From positions 1 to 64,000 of the forward strand of contig NW_025064926.1 in the NCBI RefSeq assembly GCF_019112545.1: DNA of 64,000 bases, read 5' to 3'. The notes beneath the pieces are model-generated. The model saw only the letters and a list, made by a program, of their open reading frames with translations. It was not told the DNA's origin and made no database searches. Source of the DNA: Guyanagaster necrorhizus (lineage: Eukaryota > Basidiomycota > Agaricomycetes > Agaricales > Physalacriaceae). Position numbers and translations under genes: made by a program. Shown here piece after piece: positions 51,281-63,097 of this stretch (its first letter is position 1; each line of letters opens with the position of its first letter).

Positions 51281-52370
51281 TCATTTTCCCATGCCATATT
51301 GGAACTTTGATTTGATTGATGACATATCAGAGGCTATTTCCTCTTTTAGTTTGACATTTCTGGTATCCACAGAATCATCCAAAATGCCATCATTTCCATC
51401 CAGAGTCTGCTCAACTTTGCTCTCTGACTCCCTCTCAAGCAATAAAGGGTGGAAGACTACATAGTCAGTGTCTATAGGCTCTGTAGTGTTGTTTTCAGAG
51501 AATATAATATTTCTTGAGGTCTGAATCTGCCTGGTTTGAGGGTTATAATATCTCCAGGCCCTGGATTCATCTGTAAGACCTGTGAAAATAAATTCCCTTG
51601 ACTTTGGGTCTAGTTTTGACCTCTTGTTATCTTGTTGCAACACCCAGCACTTTACTCTGAATTTCTGAAGTGCTGAAATATCTGGTTTCATGCCCTGAAA
51701 CACTTCTTCTGGGGTTAGATCATTTTTGATGGCCCTGGTTGGTGATCAGTTCTTCAAGTATGTAGCATATGCTACTGCCTCAGGCCATAGAAACTTTGGT
51801 AAGTGATGTTCTTCTAGCATGGTGCATGCATACTCTACAAGGGTCTGATTTATTCTCTCAGCAACTCTGTTTTGAGATAGAGAATATGCTGCAGTCAATT
51901 CCAACTGTATGCTATTGTCCTGGAGGTATTCTTTTACCTCTTTATTGACATATTCCTTTTCATTGTCAATCCTCATAAACTTCAGATCCTTCTCTTTGTG
52001 GACTTTGATGTATTTTTGATACTGCTGGATCTTCTTTTGAATTTCCATACCTTGCTTTGACTTCAGAAAATACAACATTGTCCTTCAGGATTTCCCATCT
52101 GTGAAGCTTATGTAATACCTTTCACCATGAATACCCTGAGTTCAGGCCAGCCCCCATAGATCCAAAAATGTCATTTCCCCTATTTCAGTATAGTCTCTTT
52201 CAGCTTCCTGTGGAAATGGCTTGGTATGATGTTTGGCTTTTATGCAGGCTATGCAATCTGTCTGAGGCTTGGCTGACTCATCTATATCCATCCCCTTGAC
52301 CATTTTCTTCCTAAATAGTCTCTTTACTGATCCCATATTTAAGTGGCCTAATGTTTTGTGCCACTTTTGC
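51281..52370 (-). pseudogene. Copia-type integrase region, broken
   Basis: Starts with the zinc-binding part (WHKTLGHLNMGSVKRL, then CIACIKAKHHTKPF, giving the HHCC pattern), then the core with DLWG, MRIDNEKEYVN and SLSQNRVAERINQT holding the expected acidic residues. A following frame (51281-51703) has the copia C-terminal pattern REFIFTGL and RSKLDPKSREF. In-frame stops separate the parts. Confidence 0.85.
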
Positions 52371-52375
52371 CATGA

Positions 52376-52720
52376 TCAGGCTGATTTTATAGCATGGGCC
52401 TGAGTTATTTCTGGAACAATGATATCAAGGCTGTACAGCTTTGATATTTTATCTCCATGGCTGATTATTTTGCCATGTGGTGAGATAATATCCATTCTGG
52501 ACTCTTTGAATTTGAGTTCAAATCCAGCATCTGTAATGTGCCCTATCAACATAAGATTGAATGATGCATCAGGACAGTGGATACACTCCTTTAGTGTGAC
52601 TGGAGTGGTCTTTTCCCCTTCAACCATTTTAATCTTGACAGTTCCCCTTCCTAAAAGTGATACAGCAGAGCACTATCCACTGATTACATCCATACCAACA
52701 CACATACAATACATTGGGAG
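52376..52720 (-). pseudogene. Copia protease / GAG-pre-integrase remnant
   Basis: The frame at 52376-52627 reads VTLKECIHCPDASFNLMLIG and KFKESRMDIISPHGKII, the typical stretch between protease and integrase. Upstream a stop lies near the expected protease active-site box. No gag is recognised between here and 53137. Confidence 0.65.
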
Positions 52721-53137
52721 ATTATAATGTGATAAGAGTAGTAATAGCAAATATAATTGTCTCCTCAATGACCCACTACACACAAATAGCAATAGCATAC
52801 ATACAATGATCTGAGATCTCTCTAAGTCTTAAAGCTTTTGTTTAAACAAGAGGAGGCAACCAGTATCACTGAGCCTCAAGGCAAGAGTACTGTAGCTCAA
52901 TACAATACTTCAAAGCTCTCACAAAGTCCCAATCACTGTTCAGATCAAATCAAAATCCCTAAATACACAATACATGACTTAAAGCTTTGTGCTCTAAGCA
53001 GAAACCTGTCACAATTCTGTCCACAAGTACCAAAGGGTTCAAACCTGTGCACACAAGTTTCCAAAGGGAGATCTGGGGGGCCTGTCTGTGGGGCCAGGCT
53101 GTATCATCACAGTTTCAGGATGAAGAAGAATAATGCC

Positions 53138-53944
53138 TTTGGTATTGGGTAGGTTATCTGGATGCTCCATGCTCATTCCCCACCCCTGACATGACATGAT
53201 CCATAGACCACTATTCTTTGCCCCGCTATCAGAAGTAGTGGGCAGAACACTGATGTACCAAGTCAGCATCTTCTTCTTCTTCATTTTCATGCTGCCTAGT
53301 GCTCTGTCAAAAAACATGGCCACACTAGTTGTTGCCCGTCAGATTGCGGGATTGGCGGCCTCTGCGCCGATATGTAATGTGGGCGGAACGTCAGTGATCG
53401 GCCTTCTGGTATCCTTTGTGTTTCCTGACGATCCGTATCTACAGTGTGGCCGATATTTGGGCCGTCGAGGAGCGAGGAGTCCCTATGGCGGTGTTCTCGT
53501 TTACTTTATTGTGAGCCATAAGCTGCTGCGATCAGTTCTGATCCTCATCCGCTTTTATAGTATGGGCCCCTGCCTTGGACCGCTCTTTGGAGGGTGGATT
53601 GCCGAGAAAGCTGGCTGGAGATGGATTTGTACGATGCTCCTTGTCATTGTTCGATCTCCATTCTCACGTTTTACTTGTAGACTGGGTCCTTTTCATCTTC
53701 ACTGGTGTATGCTTTGCCTTCACGTTGTTCATTCCTGAAACATTGGCACCTCTCCTTCTCCGTCGTAAAGTTGAGAAGCTACGGAAGTCTACGGGAGACG
53801 AGAGCTACCGTACACTCGAGGAGCTCGAACGTGTCCCGTTCTTCGAGACCTTGAAGATCTCTTTGCTTAGGCCGATTGTGATGCTGGTAGCCGAACCTAT
53901 CGTGGCCCTGTTTTCTTTCTGTGGGTCTCCTAGAAATGATTTTC
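53138..53944 (+). pseudogene. Partial MFS transporter copy (exons 3-7 with introns)
   Basis: Direct copy of 29122-29928 with the same 807-bp length and about 17 mismatches seen by eye. It begins inside exon 3 next to transposon sequence and ends just into the intron after exon 7, so it lacks the start and the last six helices. In the first 185 bp six of seven parental CpGs are lost; in the remaining 620 bp nearly all are kept. It may still be transcribed toward the Atg14-like gene 135 bp away, but it cannot make a whole transporter. Confidence 0.92.
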
Positions 53945-54078
53945 TATAGGACACCGAACATTGGAACTTGTTGACTGCCGCTGATACAAGTTTGTGCGTC
54001 GATCAAATACAGACCACGTGTTCCGCTTACCTTTGTACCACCACCACCACCAATCTACATGCCGCAAGGAAAATTTCT

Positions 54079-55505
54079 ATGGACTGCAAGATATGCGAGC
54101 TGAAGCAGCGACAGTTCTATTGCGAGAATTGCCTCAAGACGCAGTACGATTCATCATGGTCCTTTGAGTCTTGGCTTACTACAGATTCTAGCATCCGTGA
54201 CTTTTGCATCCAAACGCAACATTTCGCTGCCGACCGCGATGAACAGGTGGCGAAGTCATCTAGGGCCCTCGATGGTTTCAATGCTTCTCGACTCCGCCGT
54301 GCAAACATCTCCAGCATCCAGAACCGTGTGGATGAACTGATGAACGTGCTTGCTAGACTGCGAAAGGATAACGAGAAGAGTATGCTGATATTTGAATATC
54401 TGAGGGCTAGACTGACTTTTGGCAGAGCGGGATCGTCTTCGAACGCTGCGCCAAACGCTCGCTACGCGTCGACGGACACTATCCGCTGCCAAAGTCCAAC
54501 CACAGCCCAGCATTGCACATCAAGCTACCCGTAAAGCTCAAGAACTCAAAGCCTTGTCGGTTACCATTGCCAAGGCTCGTTCTGGGCTCGTTCAAGAACT
54601 GGTCGAAGTTTTCAATGTCGTAGAGGTGGGGGGCCGCCCGCCCATAGGGGGAAAGGCTGGGACAAAGGGCGAATGGACCATCGGTGACCTCATTCTACCA
54701 GTCCCAGGTGATATACGGCGTGAGCATGGATTATTCTTCTTCTTGTCTTACCGCCTAATCCTTTCCAGGTTATCCACCTGACCATATAAATGCCGTCATC
54801 ACCCACACGATACATTTCATCTCGCTTCTTACTCTCTACCTCGGAGTCAAGCTCCCTTTTGAGATCCATTGGACAGGGAATAAACTTGGCGTAGGACAGC
54901 CGTGGATTGGTGCCGGTAAGGGGAGTGAACATGGTGGCTGGGTGAAGTATGTTTCTTCGCTTCCTTTCATATGGTACACTGACATCCTGACTCATAATTA
55001 GATGGCACACTAAACATCCCCTACATCTCTCATCGGCTACATTGTCAACTACTCCCCCTCCTGGTACCAAGGGCATACCCATAACGTCAGAATCCTACCT
55101 CGAGCCAGATCCCGAACCACAAGCGTCGTTTACTACGGCCCTAGCTATGCTCCTATACAATGTCTCCTACCTCGCCTACACCCAAAACGTCGATGTCCCC
55201 CTCAACCAAGCAGGTGATGTTCTGAGTAACCTGTGGAGTGTCTGTTGTAGCAGCGAGCTGGGAAAGTGCGTACAGTCATCTGTCCTATTGCCTAGCTAGA
55301 CTTTGCACCTAGGAGATCTCACGAGACGAACCCGTTTCTCCCACCGCCTACGTCAGCTGGGTTTGGCTTGGATTTCATGCAGCTCCTCCAGGCGACCACT
55401 GCGAATCCTGCATCGAGAGTGCGCGCACATAAGGCGAGGAAGAGGGTCGAGAAGTTGCCAGAGATGGACGAGGACGGATGGGACATCATTGAAGACACAA
55501 CGTGA
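54079..55505 (+). CDS. Atg14/Vps38 (UVRAG-like) autophagy protein
   Basis: Probable subunit of the Vps34 PI3-kinase complex that directs it to autophagosome or endosome membranes. Five exons: 54079-54379, 54426-54719, 54769-54946, 55002-55265, 55313-55505; 409 residues. The N-terminus has two CxxC pairs (C3, C6, C15, C18), then coiled-coil segments (RVDELMNVLARLRKDNEK, LRTLRQTLATRRRTLSAAK), and the conserved C-terminal domain with WTIGDLILPVPGDIRRYPPD, HFISLLTLYLGVKLPFEI and LGVGQPWIGAG. Splicing was set by phase and this conservation. Only 134 bp separate the start from the truncated MFS copy, so the promoter may have been altered. Atg14 versus Vps38 cannot be settled from sequence; the paired cysteines favour Atg14. 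Confidence 0.87.
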
Positions 55506-56234
55506 TTAGGTGTGGAGGTGAATAATTTTTGCTGATATTTGTCTGACCATTCCTGCCATTTGTTCAGGCATTCTCGTTTCGTGTCTCTTCCGTGCTCCAC
55601 TATCGATTCTCAGCTCCATTAATGACTGGTCCCCAATCCTATAGACCTGTCAGCGAGGTGATGTGAGGACAGCGTGAACGAAAGTCTTCGCGGTAGGATC
55701 TCATCAGGACGTCGCAGCGGTCGGGCTGGTCAGGATGGGTAATTATACTGTGTTTATGGCAACACTTTTCCGGTCTGTAACTGCATTGAGACCTTGATGT
55801 ACTTGACAAGGCATCCTTTTACCGCGAGTCGTTCCTCTGCACCAGATTTTGTTGAGTAGATCGTTTAGTTTTCAATCTGTATACCGATTATTTTCCCGTC
55901 CTTCGACGATGTCACTATTTTTATTCTTTTCTATGAAACGATTTCTGTTTGGACGGCCAAGCTTTCCAATGATTATGAAGACTGCTCGTATCCACAATAC
56001 GATACCAGACAGTATTACACAACTCACAAGGAATTGTCGTTCGACGGGAGCTAGTACCCATTGCTCAAAGTTACACTTGTTACATCTGCACTGACATGAG
56101 CGTCACCTAACAAACTTTTCATTCAATTGCGATTCATTCTATTGACCCGGTTGGAGCTACATCTCCAGCACCAAGCTCGAGGCTGAGACTTTGCGGCCTC
56201 TTATTGCTACGATTCTGGAGCGTTTTTTTGCCCT
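55506..56234. other. Spacer with a membrane-protein-like tail on the minus strand
   Basis: Minus-strand sequence at about 55870-56095 reads a hydrophobic helix (VILSGIVLWIRAVFIIIGK) followed by a charged tail and stop. It could be a final exon of the small membrane gene next to it or a remnant. Nothing else was recognised. Confidence 0.4.
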
Positions 56235-56841
56235 TCACACGTTCCATCGCTTTCCTTGTAACGGCACCCTCTCCGGATGGCCGTTTGGTTTTTGCAACAT
56301 CCCACGAATGAAATCCGACAAACTCCCCTGGTCCCCTCCCGCCCAAAAATAGCGCTGACTGTATCGAGTCGTGTAGAAGATCCACACAAGAGAGTGACAT
56401 GAGACCTCTTCACTTCGATAAGGATGTCTAAGATATTCCCGAGGAAACTTTCCAGAGGATTCCTGATACCGATGAAAGTGGGGCACGGGAGAAGGGCCTT
56501 CAGTGGCGGATAGTAAGGCCTGATGTTCATTGTAGGGAATAGCCATTAGCTACGCGACTTGATAACGCCCTGATCTGTGTCGGTAATGCCTGATCAGTGC
56601 TCCTACAGACAGCATGATGATTGAACTAGCCACAATGTTCACAATGAGGTACGTGTTGGAAGACCCTGTCCATGCATGATTGTTACGAAAAGGACAGTCG
56701 CAAATATCTTTAGAGCATACTTTTGACAACATAGCAGAGGAGAATTCCAAGAACGAGTCCATAGACACAGAGAAATGCTACTGAAAACACACACACACAC
56801 ACAAAAAAAATCCTCACGGGAGTGCAGCAAAGCATGCACAT
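56235..56841 (-). CDS. Possible small membrane protein
   Basis: Tentative three-exon model (minus): 56841-56721, 56665-56559, 56519-56235; 170 residues. It would have two hydrophobic helices (IFFVCVCVFSVAFLCVYGLV and LIVNIVASSIIMLSVGALI) followed by a hydrophilic tail without known domain. The second intron is only 39 bp, shorter than its neighbours, and the (AC)n microsatellite at 56787-56802 lies within the first helix, coding VCVCV. No family is recognised. It starts only 50 bp after the dehydrogenase stop on the same strand, so it could also be a decayed fragment. Confidence 0.35.
56787..56802. repeat. (AC)n microsatellite
   Basis: Eight AC units followed by an A run. Length change here would shift the frame of the tentative membrane protein. 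Confidence 0.85.
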
Positions 56842-56890
56842 TTGCAGGCGAGTGATTCGATAATGTGTGACTCGGTAAAAATTCTGTGAT

Positions 56891-58109
56891 TCAAATATCA
56901 GTACTGGTAGTAACATTATCCCACTCTTCCTGAGAGGCCACTGCTTTCTCAATGACATCCCGAACAGCACGTCTACAATCGCTTCCCAGGAGCAAGTCTG
57001 TTGGAAACGCCTTGCCTTCTGCGACACCTTCACCCCTTACTACGTCAAGCACAACTCGCACACCCTTTTTTGGGTTTCCAGGTTGTTGTCTATCGTATGC
57101 TACCAAGGGACATTTAGTCTTGAGCATTGGTGGGGATTATCATATTCACCTTGACAGAATGCCTCTGCACCATGCGCAATCTCCTCGTACCCCGCGATAT
57201 TGGGCTTTCCCAGTACGCGATGTCCAGGAGAGAGAAAGTTGGTGCGGAAGAATCCAAAGTCAAAGCATACACTACGAAGGCCCAATGGTGCAATCTCCTG
57301 GTGGAGAGATTCAGATATGCCTTGGAGAATTTGATTAGCTGATATCCAACGGAATCTATGAAGCGTCACACCTCTAATCGCAAACTTTGATCCATTGTAC
57401 AGGCCGGAGAAGGCTTGCGGGCTAGAGGATGAGCTATAAGCATCGCACATTTCCGTGTTGAGAAATGGGTACCCACGTCCAGGAACCTATAGAACCTAGA
57501 AATACAAAGGTTCCTGTTCGTCGTTCACGCATGTACGGAAGGAAAGCCCTTGCTACGTTGAGAGGCCCGAAGACGTTGGTGCTGCAATAGTATACATGAA
57601 AGAGTAATAACGGCACATAGGTGTAAATTACTTGAACTGATTCAGGGTCTCTTGAGGCCTAGTGGGAATGAAGACATAAGCGGACATCATATCTATTACA
57701 GAGAAAACTTACGTTGCCTCTTCAACGGATTGCAATAGAGCATACCCTGATATACAATTAGCTACGTGTCACTGCAAGCCAGACTCAAGGTAACTGACCG
57801 GCGTTGTTGACGAGCACATCGATTCTACCGTGAATATCGATGGCCTTTTTCGCAATAGCACGGAGTTCTTCCAAGGGCGCAGTTACGTCCAGCTCCAGTA
57901 CATTTGCACCGAGGACCGTGAGATCCTCAAGCTGCGATAACGAACGCCCACGCGCAGTGGCGATAACCTTTTCACCGCGCTGTAGAGCAGCGATGGCGAG
58001 CTCACGCCCGAGGCCAGATCTACAAAAGCATGTTGATTTGAAAGTCGTGAATGTACGAAATGACGCACGAAGTCCCCGTTATGAGCCAGACTAATTGTTG
58101 GGAAGGCAT
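56891..58109 (-). CDS. Short-chain dehydrogenase/reductase
   Basis: Predicted NAD(P)-dependent oxidoreductase with a Rossmann fold. Eight exons (minus): 58109-58069, 58019-57799, 57746-57713, 57658-57632, 57581-57477, 57433-57372, 57320-57150, 57099-56891; 289 residues. The cofactor loop is TGTSSGLG (11-18), followed by an IATAR segment, DVLVNNAGY, a serine in FVFLGSIGSW and the catalytic Y154-N-G-S-K158. It continues with ISESLHQEIAPLGLRSVC and ends with GSDCRRAVRDVIEKAV. All introns are 43-54 bp. The sequence resembles the fungal SDR group often annotated as retinol/benzil-type reductases, whose substrates are mostly unknown. Confidence 0.88.
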
Positions 58110-60118
58110 AGGTGGTGCATTCGAGTCCACGTCTTTCTTGCCCTTCTTATAGGGTCCAATTGTGTCTGTCGAGAAGTGAACAAACAGACAGAAAAGGGAA
58201 GTAACGAAGGTCACATGGTCATGAAGATGTGATGTATAAGGATTCCAAGGCGACGAGCCTCAGCACACCAGCACATGGCTCGCCATGTCAGGACTGTGGA
58301 GGTGACGCTCATTGGTGGGACCTTGTGCCGGTACCACCACCTTATGTGAGTTCCGTCTTTGATGGATTGTCGATGACGATATACTTCGCAATGAAGAAGC
58401 CCATAGTAGACGACGCCGGCCGTTCGTCGATGCATTTAGAAGAGACCCTGATTAGTGGTGTGGACCATACCATTACGGATGCAACCGTAACGATAGGGAG
58501 GTACACTGAAAAAAAGTTGGCTCCACGGTACAAAGCTATACGTGCCTCGTCGTCGCGTCGATAAATATCTGACGTCGAAATGTGAGTGTCATTGGCATCA
58601 TCCTCAAGGTCATCATACTAACCTTTCCAGTACTATCAGTTTGTCTCCGATCACTAAAATCTTTAATCAACGACCGTGTAACCGTGAACACCGCAGACAT
58701 CCACTATAGTACAGATACGTTGAGTATCAGACAGTCATCGGTGGTCCGTTGAAAGAAGAGCTTCCGAAACGGAGTAATTCTGTCGGTTATTCAGCAGCTG
58801 AGGCATGGTCTCTCCTGGGTATGCGGCCTTGGTGACATTTTACAGGGTATTTGCACTTCAAATTGACAAAAAAGGCGAATGGCGGAAGGGACCATTGCCG
58901 GAGAGACCTGGGCTAGCCTGGGCGCATATCAAAGGTATGGCGAAGACATGTAATCCGTATCGTTCTGAAATCTGCATTAAAAAGTTGGTGCTCAGAAACA
59001 CAACAGGCGACGCACACCAGCAATCCAGTCTTCCACCTCTGGATAGGGATATAGTCTCCATCCTCTCAGCTCTCAGACAGAACAATGCGCATGTCCACCA
59101 TCGACGTGGATGTCATGTTTGTCGATGTGGGCGTACAATGATGGTTCACCGTCGCGATGATGGCAACGAAACAAACTGTATCAATGAAGCCAACCGTATT
59201 TTGAACGGTCCGGTTCTACGGTCCGATACTCCGCGCCAGATTTTTCCATCTCCCTTCTATACTACCACCTGCAAGCCTCCACCCTTCAAATGAACCAATA
59301 AAGCACTGCGAATCTAGGACCATGACTTTTCTTTTCTTTGTATATGCCGTCTCAGTAAGCTCTTCAACGATTCAAAAACATACGTATATTCTAAAAGGGA
59401 TATCGATTTTGAGGCCAAGCTCAAGGCCTTAGACTAGGCTTTATATCTAACGTACTGCCATTCGCTATCTGACCTTATAACACAGTCCAGCTCAGCGCAC
59501 GCGCCTAAGCAATGTGGATGGATCAGAATTGTCGTGCTTCGGAACAAGGTTTCTTCGGCTTTTCTACTGGCAAACGCCTTCTCCAACCCTTCTGGGGTAC
59601 GTGGAAATCCAAACCGAGGATTACGGCATCCTGTTGGTTGACCGATACTGACTGTATCCATTTAGACAATGCAAGATCTTTATGATGCAGGGCCATCACT
59701 CAATAGACGCTCTTGTCATTTTTTTGACTCTCCACGTATTTTTCGTTTCTGAACTGGCACGATTCTCAGTGAGCAACGACGGATGTATGAATATCAGAGA
59801 TACAGATACCCCCGAACCATTTTCTACCACGACCAGGCTCTGACAATAATTCCCCCTCGATCACAAAAGAGGCCCCTGAGAAAATCATATTTCGGAAGGC
59901 CCGAATGTGGCGCCCTTGTACTGTTCTTATTGTTCGCCTATTTAATACTTTGTTTTCCCTCACGTCGTCGAGGTCCTGGTCCTCGAAATATTATATCTCA
60001 GTTGTACATCTCTTTTTGCTTCCACTTCCTCCTCCAGCTTCTGACGTTGACCGTCTTTAGCTCAACGCCACACATATACTCCATTGCCACTCACCCACAC
60101 CGACAACACCAATCGGCC
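58110..60118. other. Region without a recognisable gene
   Basis: Open frames at 58229-58564 (+), 58342-58533 (-) and 58805-59293 (+, 162 codons with an HVHHRRGCHVCRCGR segment) show no known family or splice series. The last 200 bp are CT-rich and probably form the leader of the coiled-coil gene. Confidence 0.45.
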
Positions 60119-62363
60119 ATGCCATATAAGGGTCTCGATTTTGAAAACGGCTTTGTCTTTCACGCAACGTCAGTAAATGTGAGCCTCTCTTCTCTCTGTC
60201 TACGTCCTTAACATTGACTATCGTCGTTAGCCACTCAACAAACAGTCTGCATGCAGTGCATGCCCTCTGCACTGTAGTCGTTGGTACGACCCCCAGCGCC
60301 TCTACCCTTCACAATATCGCCTGCTACGGGACAAGGTCGCCGAAAATCAGCACAAGTGGCGCAAAGCAGAAGCAAGTGCTCGGGAAACGGAGGAACGCGC
60401 CAAAGACCTGGAAGGGCGGATTGACCTTTACAAAGAGGAGACGGCGAAGGTGAAGGATGAAGAGATTCGGGACAAGACCGAGAGAATCCAGATACAGGAC
60501 AAGGAGATTGGCCTGAAGGATGAAAGAATACGCCTGATGGAGGAGGAGATCAGGAGGAAAGATGAAGAGATCCGGAGAAAGGATGAGGAGATTGGGATTA
60601 ACGTGAAGGCGATCCACGCGACGGACGAATACCGGAGGAAGGACAAGGCAGCACGACTGCTCTCTGAGCGGTGCAGATCTGTCGAGCAGGGCCTTCTCAA
60701 GCTCCGCGCTGAGAATGCCAGCCTTCGTCGGAAAATCTACGATGATCAAGAGGAGAAGGAAATGCTATCTAAAGAGCAGGAGGCGACCAAGGATATTCTA
60801 GGCGCGACGGACTTGGAGTTGACTGAAGCCCGTGCGATGCTTTCTTCCAAGCAAGCGGAGCTCGTCAATAACACCAGTGCCGCCATGCGGGTTGTTATTG
60901 CCTTGCGAAAGAGACTCCTTGACGCCGAGAAAGAGGCTCAAAAGAAACTTCTTGATGCCGAGGAAAAGGCACGACAGGAAGTCCTTGAAACTGAGGGAAA
61001 GGTGCAAGAGTTGACGAAGGAGCTAGCGGCAAGCCAAGAGGCGGAGACGCATTCACGTACAGGTCATGAGCGCGTGGTGGAAAAGTTGATATCTAAGCTG
61101 GAGGAGGTCAGCCGAGTTGCAGCGGAGAGGGAGAGGGAGATGGAAAGGTTAGGCGCGGCACTGAATGAAGCATTTTCCCAAGGAAAGCTGGTATCGGAAC
61201 GATGTCGAGAACTGGAGATGCGGCCGCCTGTGGATGAATCGTACCAGCGAATACTTGAGGAAGAAAGAAGCATCGCCGTGGCCATGCTGAGAAGGATGGA
61301 TGAGGAAATGTCCCTCATGAAGGAGGCTGGCATGCAGCTTATCGTGGAAAATCAGACTCTGTCGGGAGAAGTCGAACGATTACAGGGTTGGAAGGCTGAT
61401 GCTTGGAGGGCGTTGGAACAACAAGTGGCAGTGCTACGAGAGATGGAGGGAGATCTTTCCATGGCTCGAGAAGGCACCATGGAGGTCGTGGAACGTAATC
61501 GGATGTTGCTCGCGGAGGTGGACAGCTTACGCCCCTCGAACGACACGGTTATGGCGTCCCCATCGGATGCGGCCCACCTCTCACAGATGATAGCCCTGGC
61601 ATTGCAACGAGAGGCAGATCTAAACCGTGTCAAGGAAGAGCTAGCCCGCTCCCGCGAACGGGAAAAACAGGCCATGGAGAATTTGCAGAATCTCAGCGAG
61701 TCTCACAAAAAATCGCCCGAGGAGCCTCAGGAACAGCCAAACCCTAATAACGATTGTTTATATAAAGAACGGTATCGGCGTCTGGTTACGATAACAGAGC
61801 TTATCCATGAGAGGATATCCAGGGCAAAGGATCCATCAAAGTTGGATCTATCACAGGACATCGATTTCTTGGACATGCACGTCCGCTTGGACATATTCGA
61901 AGACATCAAACACCCAGCCGTCCCTTGGCCCATTTCCTCTGGCGTCAAGGTGGATGACAATATGGAACTCGAATGGAAGGAAGAGGAAGAGGAAGAGGAA
62001 GGGAAAGAACAACCGTCACTTTCGCAGACTTTCTCCGCGTCGCTTAGCCTTCACGATGTTGATACGGAGCCGCTTCAGAATGTCGGTAAGAAGCGTAAAG
62101 ATCCGACATGGAGGACAGAGGTGTCGTCATTTTTGGGGGGCTTCTCCGAATCACTTTGTCCTCTGCCTAAGGATGTCGATACGGAGCTTGAATGTTTGGA
62201 GAGGATTCGAGAAGCATTCGATTTGGATATGTGGGGGCGCGAGAACTTTATGCAAAAGTCTGAAGAGAACAAAGTCAGGGAAATGTGTCTTCTGGTGGCA
62301 GAAGAAGTCGATCGTGCCATTGAAAAGGCGGTGAGGAAAAAGCAGTTGTTTTTGCATCGTTAA
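60119..62363 (+). CDS. Large coiled-coil protein of unknown function
   Basis: Two exons (60119-60178, 60231-62363), 730 residues. The first exon encodes MPYKGLDFENGFVFHATSVN. The second starts with a cysteine cluster (ACSACPLHC) and a short aromatic stretch, then turns into long charged heptad repeats from about residue 60 to 470. One section is a near-perfect repeat of EEIRRKD units (residues about 120-150). The last 200 residues are less regular, with an acidic run of Glu and a WGRENF segment. It resembles structural or vesicle-tether coiled coils only by composition; no family is recognised. The intron is supported by a GTGAGC donor, TTAG acceptor and an unbroken frame. Confidence 0.75.
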
Positions 62364-63097
62364 GACATGCTTGTCGTGTATCTTATCTTATATATAATTA
62401 AAATATTTTCAGGACTGAGAACAATGAACTAGTTCTGCTCACTGACTTCAGAAGATCAAAGTCCCATTGTTGCGAGATCTTAGCCTATTCCGACATACAA
62501 GCAAACCGAGCACAGAAGTCGATGATTCCTTAGGTTGACAACACCAACACCTGCGCCAAAATAGGAAAATTGATCTTTCCTTCGCTACGGCCACTCATCA
62601 GGGGATTGTCCAAGTTCTCTCAAGTAACTCCATAACCTTCGAAAAACTTGTTAAGTCAAGACTAAATCAGGAAAGCTCCTTCCTTGCAGCTTTCCCATGA
62701 TGTTGTGTTCGGTGCCTTTACATATCGCAAATTCGCAATGCACTCACACGCGTCTAGAAGAAGCCAATAGGGATTTCGCTTTTAATGCTGTATATCATCA
62801 ACAGGTATACAAGCCGTACGACGCTTAGTTTATATGACAGCGACCTCTCTCTCAGAGCCAGTTTTGGTTCGTCAGAGTTCACCACAGTTATATCTCGTCG
62901 ACATCTTCGAGTGCTTAAACTTGTCACCGAATTCCGAGCCAACTTGGTACCTAGCGGTATCAAACTTCCTCTCCCGGACGCGTTCTGATTGGTTGGTACT
63001 GTTCTCAGCGTGTCGCTAAAACCACCTTGGTATCTGCGTGGAACTGCTTAGCAAGCGCGGGTTCGATAAGAAGCACGTCCGTCAGCGTTCACTATCG
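62364..63097. other. Spacer before the secreted glycoprotein gene
   Basis: 734 bp with no recognised coding or RNA gene. It contains the 3' region of the coiled-coil gene (A/T-rich at 62380-62410) and the promoter of the next gene. No clear TATA box was seen. Confidence 0.55.

Larger units (their letters stand above)
46050..53137 (-). mobile_element. Decayed Ty1/copia-type retrotransposon region, CpG-free
   Basis: The right part carries a minus-strand copia-type pol in the order protease-like segment, integrase, reverse transcriptase, RNase H, with stops and frame breaks throughout. The left part (46.2-49.3 kb) has no recognised domain and may be a second fragment or the element's 3' region. 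I could not identify LTRs, a primer site or target-site duplications, so the ends are set by composition: the last normal CpG on the left is at 46048 and MFS homology starts at 53138. In this interval I find a single CpG, near 51234, in about 7 kb. The element is surely inactive. Confidence 0.8.

Noticed and set aside
60324..60749. Minus-strand 141-codon open frame opposite the coiled-coil gene
   Set aside because: Shadow of regular heptad repeats on the other strand, giving a repetitive Leu/Ser/Phe reading.
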